Positions 1-6,152 of a DNA stretch of 12,313 bases are shown here, piece after piece. The stretch's first letter is position 1. Every line of letters starts with the position of its first letter. Origin of the DNA: Caldisericota bacterium (GTDB taxonomy: Bacteria; CG03; B21-G15); NCBI GenBank assembly GCA_003650255.1, contig QMOP01000016.1, positions 1 through 12,313 on the forward strand, in the 5' to 3' direction. The notes below the pieces were generated by a model that saw only the letters and a program-made list of their open reading frames with translations, made no database searches and was not told where the DNA came from. The translations under genes and the position numbers were made by a program.

Positions 1-396
1 TCTTTTACTTCTTCTTAACCTTTTTACCTCTTTCCATTCAATCTTTTCAACTTTAACTAAAACACCTTGAGCAATTCTCATTCCTTTTTTTATCTCAATC
101 TCTTTTTCTCCAAGATTAATAAGAATTACTTTTATCTCTCCTCTATAACTCGAGTCAACTGTTCCAGGAGTATTAAGGACTGTAATCCCATGTTTTGCTG
201 CAAGCCCACTTCTTGGCCTTATCTGTAATTCATATCCAGTTGGAATTTCCACCTTAATTCCTGTTGGAACAACCTTTCTCATCATTGGTTTAAGAATAAA
301 AGTTTCTTCTGCATTTATTAAATCAACTCCACTATCTCCGGGATACTGATACTGTGGCAGTTCTACCTCTCTTATCCTTTTTACTTTTATCCTCAT
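1..396 (-). CDS. dut: dUTP diphosphatase (dUTPase), C-terminus cut by window edge
   Basis: Hydrolyses dUTP to dUMP and pyrophosphate, keeping uracil out of DNA and supplying dUMP for dTTP synthesis. I translated 132 codons from the ATG at 396; the frame stays open to base 1. Four of the five trimeric dUTPase motifs are visible: PGDSGVDL (residues 19-26), RPRSGLA (60-66), GTVDSSYRGEIKV (78-90, with catalytic-type Asp81 and Tyr84) and RIAQ (107-110). The Gly/Phe-rich motif V that closes the active site would come next and lies outside the window. The start follows the nrdD stop by 12 bases, with GAGAAG directly before the ATG as a poor ribosome site, so translation is probably coupled to nrdD. 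Its place after nrdD fits a dNTP-supply operon. A bifunctional dCTP deaminase is less likely because motif 3 is dUTPase-like. Confidence 0.95.
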   Translation of the reverse strand, partial: MRIKVKRIREVELPQYQYPGDSGVDLINAEETFILKPMMRKVVPTGIKVEIPTGYELQIRPRSGLAAKHGITVLNTPGTVDSSYRGEIKVILINLGEKEIEIKKGMRIAQGVLVKVEKIEWKEVKRLRRSKR

Positions 397-408
397 CTTC
401 TCAATTAC

Positions 409-2814
409 TCAGTTACTCCCATGTTCAAAAACCCAGTTCCCTTTATGCCTATCTTTCAATTCTCCTATTTTTGACTTATTCCAGTTATCTATCCTTGAGT
501 AATAACCAACAATTCTTGTAATGCTATAAACATCCTTACTTTCACAATGTGGACAGATATTTTTAATTCCTCTCATCTGTTTTCCACAACTGTTACATAT
601 TGTAAATTCAGGAGAGATAGTAACCTGGGCACACTGAGTATTTTTGTAGGTTTTCTCAACAAGATTGAATATGGATTTTGGAGAAGGTTTTTGTTCACCA
701 ATAAATGCATGTATTATTGCTCCACTTTCAATTAGAGGATGGAATCTTGATTGTTTTTCAATTCTTTCAATAAAGCTTATTGGTGCATCTTGAGCAAAAT
801 GTATTGAATTTGTATAATATGCTTCATCCTCTTCAATATTTCCTTTTATTACATCTTTTGATTCTGGATAAAGTTCAAGGTCAACCTTTGCTAATCTTCT
901 TGTTGCGCTTTCAGCAGGTGATTCCTCAAGTGAAAATTTCAGTTCATATTTTTTCTCAAACTCCTTTGCTTTGAGATACATAAATGATATTACTTTAAGA
1001 CCTGCTTCATAACTCTCTTCACTTTCATGAAGTTGTTTCCCTTTTATAAACTGAATTGCCTCATTAAGCCCAATAATTCCTATAATATAGGTTGCTTTGT
1101 TTAAGTCAACATAAGGTCTTCCATCAAGTGATGGTTTTCCAATAGCCCATAGTGGTCTTGATGGTTTCATCATCTCTTCAATAAATCTTTTTTTCTCAAA
1201 GTGTGCTTTTAATGCAATATTCATAGCCATCTCAATCTCTTCAAGAAGCCCCTCAATATTTCTTTTTCCTTTTCTTACTGCTCTATATGCTGCCTGAGGA
1301 ATGTTAATTGTTACATTCTGGAATCCACAGAACCTCATACTTTCTGGATTTTTAAGCATCACCTCATCCTTAATCTGAGTTCTTAATCTGCAACATGCAG
1401 AAAGTGTTACCTCATCTCTATCAAAAATAAAATATGGAGAACCATTAATTGATGCGACCTCACATGCAAGTTCAAGGAGTTTTTTCTGTTCCGGGTCTTT
1501 AAATGTTTCCTCATTTATGTGAAGATCACATTTCGGAAAAGCAAATAAATGCCCTTGTCCATCTCCCTCACCATAAACTTCAAGAAGTGCTTTTAAGAAA
1601 AGTTGTGCTTCTTTTTCAAATGCTCCATATTTTTCACCAGTGTATTCACCACCAGGCCCTATCGCAGGAACGTTTTTTAGATAGTTTGGTATTCCTGTAT
1701 GAAGATTGTTATCAACAAAAAGAACCTGTCCTCCACGAGAAAATGCACTCTGGGAAAGGGAAAATATTAAGTATTGTGCTTCCTGTTTTATTTCTTTATA
1801 ACTCAATCCCCTTAAAAATGGTGCATAGAATACATTAACGTAGGCAATTCCAAGTGCACCTGCATAAAATGCCTGCATACTTGCAAGGAATGTATTTAGG
1901 TGTCCTGTTAAGGTTCTTGCATACTTTGCTGGTTTGGATATTATGTTTAAATTATCAAGACGGAGTCCAAACTTTTTTAAATATTCAGGAGAGTGAGCAC
2001 TGCAATAAACTCTTACAGGATAGCCAAGATCATGAATGTGAATTATCCCTTCTTTATGTGCTGTTGAAACCTCCTTTGAGAAGACCCTGTTTAGTGCATA
2101 CTGTTTTAAAACAATTTCTGCAATTGCAAGATTTACTGCTTCTGGATTATGTGTTGCAATGTTTGAATTTTCTTTTGGTTTTGAAAGAACAATCTTTTCA
2201 AGGTCATAGGTTGATATTCCAACCTCAGTGTGCTTTGGGATTTTATTTTCATATCCTTTTGAAAGAAGGATGTTATCAATAATTGTCCTGATTAAACTTG
2301 TTGAAACAACTTTCAATCCACTTGATATAATTCTTTTTTCAACTTCTTTAGCAATTTTTTTCGCTTCATCCTTTTTTAATCCTATCTCTTTTGTGAGTGC
2401 CTTTATAATCTTTGTTCTATCCCATGGTGAGCTTATCATTTCCCTTGAACTTGTCACAAGAAGTGAATAATCAGTTACATCCTTTGCAAGTTTTTTAACA
2501 ACTCTGATTCTGTTCTTTTTTAAGTTTTTATATGAGTAAAAGATTCTGTAAAGATTTGAATAACCTTTTTCCTGAAGGATATTTAAAATAATATCTTGAA
2601 TCTTTTCAGATTTTATTGTCTCTCCTGGAAGAAATTCCTGTTTTAAAGTATTGATTATTTCAAAAAATAATCTATTTACATCAAAATCAGTCAATTCTCC
2701 ATAACCTTTAATGGTATTAAGAGTGTTTAGAACCTTTTTTGGATTGAACTTTTCAATTTCTCCATCCCTCTTTTTTACATAAAGTGGAATATTTGTAATT
2801 TTCATCTTACCCAT
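409..2814 (-). CDS. nrdD: Anaerobic (class III) ribonucleoside-triphosphate reductase, large subunit
   Basis: Reduces ribonucleoside triphosphates to deoxyribonucleotides in the anaerobic cytoplasm, using a glycyl radical installed by NrdG. The protein is 801 residues. An N-terminal ATP-cone (about 9-100, starting VKKRDG) is followed by a second cone-like segment (about 102-190), both for allosteric control. The catalytic barrel carries Cys271 (VYCSAHS), the pair Cys474-Cys475 (ACCRL) and Cys496 (RFCGFQN). A C-terminal four-Cys zinc site (740, 743, 754, 757) precedes the glycyl-radical motif RIVGYYS, with Gly770 as the radical site 31 residues from the end. The ATG at 2814 is chosen because a strong ribosome site lies 5 bases upstream; a second Met, three codons in, is too far from it. 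It overlaps nrdG by 13 bases. By spacing, Cys475 and Cys496 suggest the redoxin-dependent type (see findings). Confidence 0.97.
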   Translation of the reverse strand: MGKMKITNIPLYVKKRDGEIEKFNPKKVLNTLNTIKGYGELTDFDVNRLFFEIINTLKQEFLPGETIKSEKIQDIILNILQEKGYSNLYRIFYSYKNLKKNRIRVVKKLAKDVTDYSLLVTSSREMISSPWDRTKIIKALTKEIGLKKDEAKKIAKEVEKRIISSGLKVVSTSLIRTIIDNILLSKGYENKIPKHTEVGISTYDLEKIVLSKPKENSNIATHNPEAVNLAIAEIVLKQYALNRVFSKEVSTAHKEGIIHIHDLGYPVRVYCSAHSPEYLKKFGLRLDNLNIISKPAKYARTLTGHLNTFLASMQAFYAGALGIAYVNVFYAPFLRGLSYKEIKQEAQYLIFSLSQSAFSRGGQVLFVDNNLHTGIPNYLKNVPAIGPGGEYTGEKYGAFEKEAQLFLKALLEVYGEGDGQGHLFAFPKCDLHINEETFKDPEQKKLLELACEVASINGSPYFIFDRDEVTLSACCRLRTQIKDEVMLKNPESMRFCGFQNVTINIPQAAYRAVRKGKRNIEGLLEEIEMAMNIALKAHFEKKRFIEEMMKPSRPLWAIGKPSLDGRPYVDLNKATYIIGIIGLNEAIQFIKGKQLHESEESYEAGLKVISFMYLKAKEFEKKYELKFSLEESPAESATRRLAKVDLELYPESKDVIKGNIEEDEAYYTNSIHFAQDAPISFIERIEKQSRFHPLIESGAIIHAFIGEQKPSPKSIFNLVEKTYKNTQCAQVTISPEFTICNSCGKQMRGIKNICPHCESKDVYSITRIVGYYSRIDNWNKSKIGELKDRHKGNWVFEHGSN

Positions 2815-3497
2815 GATAACCTCCCTCTTTTATTTATTTCATTGCTCACTTCTTCGAGATATTCATCAGGATATGGTTTTACATTTCTAAATTTAGGTGT
2901 AAGAGCATTTTGAGGATTGTATTTTTGTATTATATATTTTGTTTTCTCTGGTATAAACTTTAAATTAAAAATCACATCTTCTTTGTTTATAATTTCAGGA
3001 ACAAGAGTAGTTCTAAATTCAAAATCAATATTGTTTTCAATTAGAATCTTAATACTTTCAAGGACCTCTTTAAAAAAGTTATTTGTTCCAGTTGCAACTT
3101 TATAATTTTCTTCGTTTAATCTTGCTTTTATATCAAGAGCAACATAATCAATGAGATTTCTTTCTATCAAAGTTTTTAAAATTTCAGGTTTTGAGCCATT
3201 TGTATCAATTTTTATAAGGAATCCTCTTTTTTTGACCTCTTCTGCAAATTCAATTGCATCTTCTTCAAGAAGTGGCTCACCTCCTCCAAAAACAACTCCA
3301 TCAATCCAATCTTTTTTATTTTCTAAAAGGGAAAGGATACTTTTATGCAGTTCTGTTATTGTTTTTTTAAGAAGTTTTCCATTCTGACACCATGGACATC
3401 TGAAATTACAGCCTGAAAAAAAGCAAGTTGTAGCAATCTTTCCTTCCCAGTCAATCAGGGATGCTTCAAAGTAGTCAGCAATTCTTGTATTTTGCAT
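2802..3497 (-). CDS. nrdG: Anaerobic ribonucleotide reductase activating protein (radical SAM)
   Basis: Cleaves S-adenosylmethionine at a [4Fe-4S] cluster and abstracts hydrogen from the NrdD glycine, creating the radical. The protein has 231 residues. Cys30, Cys34 and Cys37 form the CX3CX2C cluster motif (CNFRCPWC), and GGGEP (71-75) is the SAM-binding GGE motif. KIDTNGSKP (from about 96) and FRTTLVP (from 161) are further radical-SAM core strands. This length and motif set match the larger NrdG variant related to pyruvate formate-lyase activase, rather than the roughly 155-residue E. coli form. Its ATG overlaps the upstream redoxin stop as TAATG, with no good ribosome site nearby, so translation probably depends on re-initiation. 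Its end overlaps nrdD by 13 bases. This arrangement would tie activase and reductase output together. Confidence 0.95.
   Translation of the reverse strand: MQNTRIADYFEASLIDWEGKIATTCFFSGCNFRCPWCQNGKLLKKTITELHKSILSLLENKKDWIDGVVFGGGEPLLEEDAIEFAEEVKKRGFLIKIDTNGSKPEILKTLIERNLIDYVALDIKARLNEENYKVATGTNNFFKEVLESIKILIENNIDFEFRTTLVPEIINKEDVIFNLKFIPEKTKYIIQKYNPQNALTPKFRNVKPYPDEYLEEVSNEINKRGRLSWVR
2820..2827 (-). promoter_or_regulatory. Ribosome binding site for nrdD
   Basis: On the minus strand this reads GAGGGAGG, five bases before the ATG at 2814. It lies inside the end of nrdG. It decides the nrdD start in favour of residue 1 over the in-frame ATG at 2805, which would be 14 bases away. Confidence 0.8.
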
Positions 3498-3772
3498 TAT
3501 TGAAGATGTTTTTCAATTTCCTCAATAGGAAAATTTTCTTTCCATCTTTTTAATTCTTTTCCATTTTCTACAAGAAGAAGAACAGGAACTTCAAAGATGT
3601 TATAGTATGCTGCCTTTGATAAGCCCTCAACTGTTTGGATGTCAAAATAGGCATAAATAATTTTTTTAGAGTCAAGTGTCTCTTTTAATCTTTTGCATTC
3701 AGGACATTCCTCTTTTCCAAAAAAGTATAAAACAGTTCCCACTTTACAACTTCCATTTTCACAGATTTTCAT
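3497..3772 (-). CDS. Glutaredoxin/NrdH-like redoxin of the nrd operon
   Basis: A 91-residue thioredoxin-fold protein, the usual size for glutaredoxin or NrdH. The redox motif CPEC sits at 23-26 after a beta strand (VLYFFG). The cis-proline that packs against the active site is Pro63 in FEVPVLLL. Two extra cysteines (4 and 9) precede the fold. It is the first gene of the operon, directly before nrdG and nrdD, and the TAATG overlap couples it to nrdG. Known families of class III reductase use thioredoxin or an NrdH-like redoxin instead of formate. The position here makes this protein the likely electron donor to NrdD, reducing its active-site disulfide after each turnover. That role is inference; a general disulfide reductase is the alternative. 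The start is supported by GGGAGGT four bases upstream. Confidence 0.88.
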   Translation of the reverse strand: MKICENGSCKVGTVLYFFGKEECPECKRLKETLDSKKIIYAYFDIQTVEGLSKAAYYNIFEVPVLLLVENGKELKRWKENFPIEEIEKHLQ

Positions 3773-3776
3773 GTGG

Positions 3777-3783
3777 ACCTCCC
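3777..3783 (-). promoter_or_regulatory. Ribosome binding site for the nrd-operon redoxin
   Basis: The minus strand reads GGGAGGT, then CCAC, then the ATG at 3772. Its 5' end overlaps the second NrdR-like box by two bases, so a bound repressor would also cover this leader DNA. Confidence 0.8.
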
Positions 3784-3797
3784 ACTACATATAGTTT
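3782..3797 (-). promoter_or_regulatory. Second NrdR-like box (imperfect)
   Basis: This matches the perfect palindrome at 3813-3828 at 13 of 16 positions; the core ACTAcATATAGTTT differs at one base in 14. Centre-to-centre spacing is 31 bp, about three helical turns, as reported for tandem NrdR boxes. It lies just downstream of the predicted nrd transcription start near 3799. NrdR (ATP/dATP-sensing repressor of reductase genes) is the inferred binder; its gene is not in this window. Confidence 0.7.
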
Positions 3798-3805
3798 CAT
3801 CATCA

Positions 3806-3834
3806 AATTTAGAAACTATATATAGTTTTGTCAA
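3806..3834 (-). promoter_or_regulatory. Sigma-70-type promoter of the redoxin-nrdG-nrdD-dut operon
   Basis: On the minus strand a perfect TTGACA (-35, 3834-3829) is separated by 17 bp from TAAATT (-10, 3811-3806, four of six consensus bases). A start near 3799 would give a leader of about 27 nt with a good ribosome site. The spacer consists of the 16-bp palindrome plus one base, so a protein on it would directly block RNA polymerase. Confidence 0.72.
3813..3828. promoter_or_regulatory. NrdR-like box, perfect 16-bp palindrome
   Basis: The sequence AAACTATATATAGTTT is its own reverse complement. It keeps the CTATATATAG core of the known NrdR-box consensus (acaCwAtATaTwGtgt), while the outer bases are AAA/TTT rather than ACA/TGT. 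It sits exactly between the -35 and -10 boxes of the nrd promoter. Assignment to NrdR rests on core sequence, spacing and target genes together. Confidence 0.78.
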
Positions 3835-3835
3835 G

Positions 3836-3850
3836 TGAAAAATTTTTTCA
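3836..3850. repeat. 15-bp A/T-rich palindrome between divergent -35 boxes
   Basis: TGAAAAA and TTTTTCA flank one central T in perfect dyad symmetry. It is centred between the two divergent TTGACA boxes, which themselves form an 8-bp inverted repeat (3828-3835 and 3858-3865). It could act as a shared UP element for polymerase alpha subunits or as a second operator. No binder can be assigned. Confidence 0.5.
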
Positions 3851-3858
3851 AAAAATTC

Positions 3859-3887
3859 TTGACAAATTAGATTGTTGTTTATATAAT
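3859..3887 (+). promoter_or_regulatory. Consensus sigma-70-type promoter of the lacI-led operon
   Basis: TTGACA (3859-3864), a 17-bp spacer and TATAAT (3882-3887) match the textbook consensus at all 12 positions. Transcription would begin near 3894-3895, only about 5-6 nt before the regulator's ATG at 3900, which predicts a leaderless message. A strong promoter covered by an operator is typical of a tightly repressed operon. Confidence 0.85.
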
Positions 3888-3900
3888 GAAAACGGTTACA
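3887..3900. promoter_or_regulatory. LacI/GalR-type (cre-like) operator over the start site
   Basis: TGAAAACGGTTACA fits the degenerate palindromic pattern TGWNANCGNTNWCA used by CcpA and GalR-type regulators at every fixed position, including the central CG. It runs from the last base of the -10 box to the A of the regulator's ATG. The regulator's recognition helix (VSVATVSR) is of the GalR/CcpA kind that reads such half-sites, so the simplest reading is autorepression. Confidence 0.72.
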
Positions 3901-4862
3901 TGAAAAAAACAATTAGAGAGGTTGCTAAAAAGGCAAATGTTTCAGTTGCGACTGTATCAAGAATATTCAATTCTCCTGAGAAGGTAAAGGATGATACGAA
4001 GAAAAGGGTATTAGAAGTTATTAGAAAACTAAAATATTCTCCACATACCATAGCAAGAAGTCTTGCTAAGAGGAAGACAGAATTGATAAGTGTTGTTTTT
4101 CCTGAAAAGGAGATAAATGCTTATTACTTTTATAAACTTCTAACTGGAATTTTTGAGGAGGTTTCAGCAAATAATTTTAATCTTCTTGTCGAAAGAGGAG
4201 AATATGAAATTGGAAAATTTCCTGTTGAGGGATATATATTTGTTGCTCCACTTAAAGGTTCGAAACCAATAATGGAGGCAAAGAAGAGGAATATCAAGGC
4301 AGTGTTTATTAATGTGAGAGAAAGAGGAGTCCTTTTTGTTGATCTTGATAATGTTGAGGCGGGATATAAAATAACCTCATATCTTATTGGTCTGGGACAT
4401 AGAAAGATTCTTTTTATTGGAGGTATGAAAGATAATTATAATACAATTGATAGATTAAAAGGATATAGAAAGGCGCTTTTAGATTTTAATATTGGTGAGG
4501 AATACATTGTTTATGGAGATTATACAGTGGATAGTGGATATAGATTAGTGAAGAATGTTTTTGCAGAAAGGAAGGATATAACAGCGATTTTTGCATGTAA
4601 TGATTTAATGGCAATAGGAGTGATAAGAGGGTTAAAGGAGTTATCTATAAAGGTTCCGGATGATGTGAGTGTAATTGGATTTGATGATATAGATATAACA
4701 AAGACAGTTGACCCTCCCCTTTCAACATTTCGTCAGCCATTTGAGGAGATAGGGAGAAAAGCAGTTAATCTTTTATTTAAGGAAATTAATAATAAGAGGG
4801 AAAAGTCATTGTTTTTGAAGGGAGAACTGGTAATTAGAGACTCTACAGGAGGTGTAAGGTGA
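3900..4862 (+). CDS. LacI/GalR-family transcriptional regulator
   Basis: A 320-residue repressor-type protein. The N-terminal helix-turn-helix (TIREVAKKANVSVATVSR, residues 4-21) is followed by a hinge helix ending ARSL (52-55), whose Leu normally enters the minor groove. The rest is a periplasmic-binding-protein-like sensor with the family signatures AIFACNDLMAIG (229-240), SVIGFDD (257-263) and PPLSTFRQP (272-280), ending VIRDST. The ligand is probably a sugar but cannot be named. The first half of the sensor looks shorter than usual around residues 92-116. The ATG at 3900 is chosen because it opens the conserved HTH; an upstream in-frame TTG at 3828 lies before the promoter. There is no ribosome site, which agrees with a leaderless message. 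It overlaps the next gene by GTGA, so it heads the exported-protein operon. Confidence 0.95.
   Translation: MKKTIREVAKKANVSVATVSRIFNSPEKVKDDTKKRVLEVIRKLKYSPHTIARSLAKRKTELISVVFPEKEINAYYFYKLLTGIFEEVSANNFNLLVERGEYEIGKFPVEGYIFVAPLKGSKPIMEAKKRNIKAVFINVRERGVLFVDLDNVEAGYKITSYLIGLGHRKILFIGGMKDNYNTIDRLKGYRKALLDFNIGEEYIVYGDYTVDSGYRLVKNVFAERKDITAIFACNDLMAIGVIRGLKELSIKVPDDVSVIGFDDIDITKTVDPPLSTFRQPFEEIGRKAVNLLFKEINNKREKSLFLKGELVIRDSTGGVR
4847..4854 (+). promoter_or_regulatory. Ribosome binding site for exported protein A
   Basis: AGGAGGTG lies four bases before the GTG at 4859, inside the last codons of the regulator gene. It supports a GTG start over any later ATG and keeps the signal peptide. Confidence 0.82.
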
Positions 4863-5497
4863 AAAAGTGGTTTTTGGTTTCACTGTTTATTCTTTCTAAT
4901 CTTTTTGCAGAGACAGTTGATGTTTCAACCTCAGTTCCAGCACAGGCAACTCTTTTAGGAGTTGCTGAAATGAGTGTTTTTGTTAGAAATGTGAGTGATG
5001 ATGTTGCCACTTCTACAGTTACCTGGGGAAGTGTTCCATCCACCACTACTTACAAAGAGGCAAATCAGTATATAGAGGTAAATTACAATGACAATTATCT
5101 TTCCTGGGCAATAAGAATTTATACAAATAATACAAATTGGGGTGGTTCTACAACTACAAGTAGAGGTGGTCTTATTCATACTGCAACAAATACTGTTAGA
5201 TTGCCTCTTCTCTGGAGAGTTTATGATGAGATACAAGCAGGTGGAGTTCAGTGTTCAACAACTACAGGATGGGCATATATAAAGGATAAAAATGATCCTG
5301 ACTGGAATGATGCAAAAACAAGTTATGCAAATATCTGTTATGGTGGGCCAGATTACTGCAATCTTGCAGATTTTCCAACTTCAGGAAGAACAGATGAAGA
5401 TAATCAGGATGTTTATATTTATTTAGGAGGAGAGTTTAAGTCAGCATCTAGTGGAGATTACAGTGGTAATATTTATTTTGATCTTTATCATCAGTAG
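4859..5497 (+). CDS. Exported pilin/spore-coat-U-like beta protein (A)
   Basis: A 212-residue exported protein. A normal signal peptide (MKKWFLVSLFILSNLFA, likely cut before ETV) is followed by a Thr/Ser/Asn-rich, beta-strand-rich domain. The start VSTSVPAQATLLG and the end GDYSGNIYFDLYHQ resemble the edges of spore coat protein U/secreted pilin-type domains, but I do not claim a firm family. Three cysteines (132, 160, 167) could form one disulfide. It is clearly a paralogue of the first domain of protein D: both share ANQYIE, PLLW.VYD, KDKND.DW and YLG. in the same order. It starts with GTG, overlapping the regulator by four bases. The next gene begins inside its last 35 bases. The likely site is the cell surface or a fibre; function is unknown. 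Confidence 0.85.
   Translation: MKKWFLVSLFILSNLFAETVDVSTSVPAQATLLGVAEMSVFVRNVSDDVATSTVTWGSVPSTTTYKEANQYIEVNYNDNYLSWAIRIYTNNTNWGGSTTTSRGGLIHTATNTVRLPLLWRVYDEIQAGGVQCSTTTGWAYIKDKNDPDWNDAKTSYANICYGGPDYCNLADFPTSGRTDEDNQDVYIYLGGEFKSASSGDYSGNIYFDLYHQ
5453..5456 (+). promoter_or_regulatory. Ribosome binding site deciding the start of protein B
   Basis: GGAG lies six bases before the GTG at 5463, within the end of gene A. The longer frame would begin at a GTG at 5451 that overlaps this site and has no purine-rich site of its own. Confidence 0.6.
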
Positions 5498-6152
5498 TTT
5501 TGCTTACATAAGAGTAAAACCGGTAATAATAGAGACAACTTCTGAATGCGAAAGTGGCTATTGGGAGGTGGAATCTAAGAAAAGAGTTGTTGTTCGTGTT
5601 AAGAAGGAACCGGAAGTAAAATGGCTTAAAATTGAAAATGAGGAGATTGTGGTTGATGGATTTAAGAGAATAGGGTATAAGATAGATGATAGCAATGTAA
5701 ATAAGGAGGAGTTTGTTGAGGTATTTTTTATTCCGGAAAGTGAAGGGAATATAATAACAAGGATAGGTTCAGGATTTTATCTCTGGCCAAAAGGATTGAA
5801 GCCAAAGCCAAAATTAGAGATAGAGTTGAATATTAAAGATAATATGTTGTTTGTAAATGTGGAAAATAAAGGAAATATTCATTTAAGACCTCAGTTTTTT
5901 ATTGATATTTTTGGTGGAAGAAGAAAAATTTTCTCATCTTCTACAAAATTGGGAATACCTGTTTTAGTTGGAGAAAGAAAGAGGTATGTGTTTGATAAAA
6001 AAGTAAAGGATTTAAGGGAAGGGAAATACAGAGTTATTTTGAAAATGAATTATGGTGTGCCTTATGGATTTAAAAATGTAGTAAAAAGAAAAAAGTTTAA
6101 ACTACTCAGAAAAAAGGGTAAATATAAGATTTATTCTCTATGGTTATTTTAA
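5463..6152 (+). CDS. Exported Ig-fold, chaperone-like protein (B)
   Basis: A 229-residue protein with a short signal peptide (MVIFILIFIISSFA, cut before YIR) and a beta-rich remainder. Two Ig-like segments are suggested: about 15-110, ending EVFFIPESEG...RIGSGFYLWPKG, and about 115-215, with NVENKGNIHLRP and EGKYRVILKMNYG. The pattern 'N-x-G-N-x-H-x-x-P, then Gly-Lys-Tyr before a strand ending in Tyr-Gly' recalls PapD-type pilus chaperones and the Ig proteins that accompany coat-protein or WxL-type surface proteins. The C-terminus is strongly basic (RKKFKLLRKKGKYK), which is unlike a secreted coat subunit and may contact membrane or cell wall. It overlaps gene A by 35 bases and gene C by 13. 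A role as partner of A is inference from adjacency and fold. Confidence 0.75.
   Translation: MVIFILIFIISSFAYIRVKPVIIETTSECESGYWEVESKKRVVVRVKKEPEVKWLKIENEEIVVDGFKRIGYKIDDSNVNKEEFVEVFFIPESEGNIITRIGSGFYLWPKGLKPKPKLEIELNIKDNMLFVNVENKGNIHLRPQFFIDIFGGRRKIFSSSTKLGIPVLVGERKRYVFDKKVKDLREGKYRVILKMNYGVPYGFKNVVKRKKFKLLRKKGKYKIYSLWLF

Noticed and set aside
547..2470. Plus-strand open frames opposite nrdD (including 1503-1838, 1854-2282 and 2228-2470)
   Set aside because: They lie wholly antisense to a well-conserved NrdD, have low-complexity Leu/His/Phe-rich translations and no recognisable domains or ribosome sites.
3836..3850. The A/T palindrome as an intrinsic terminator
   Set aside because: It lacks a GC stem and lies between two divergent promoters where no transcript ends.
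3828..3899. Longer LacI frame starting at TTG 3828 (24 extra residues)
   Set aside because: It has no ribosome site and lies upstream of, and across, the promoter. The added residues do not resemble the family, whose members start a few residues before the HTH as the ATG at 3900 does.
4843..5236. Minus-strand open frames opposite the start of gene A
   Set aside because: Antisense shadows of a supported signal-peptide gene with its own ribosome site; the translations show no domain.
5451..5462. Start of protein B at GTG 5451
   Set aside because: It overlaps the GGAG that serves GTG 5463 and has no purine-rich site upstream. The shorter start gives a signal peptide like those of its neighbours.
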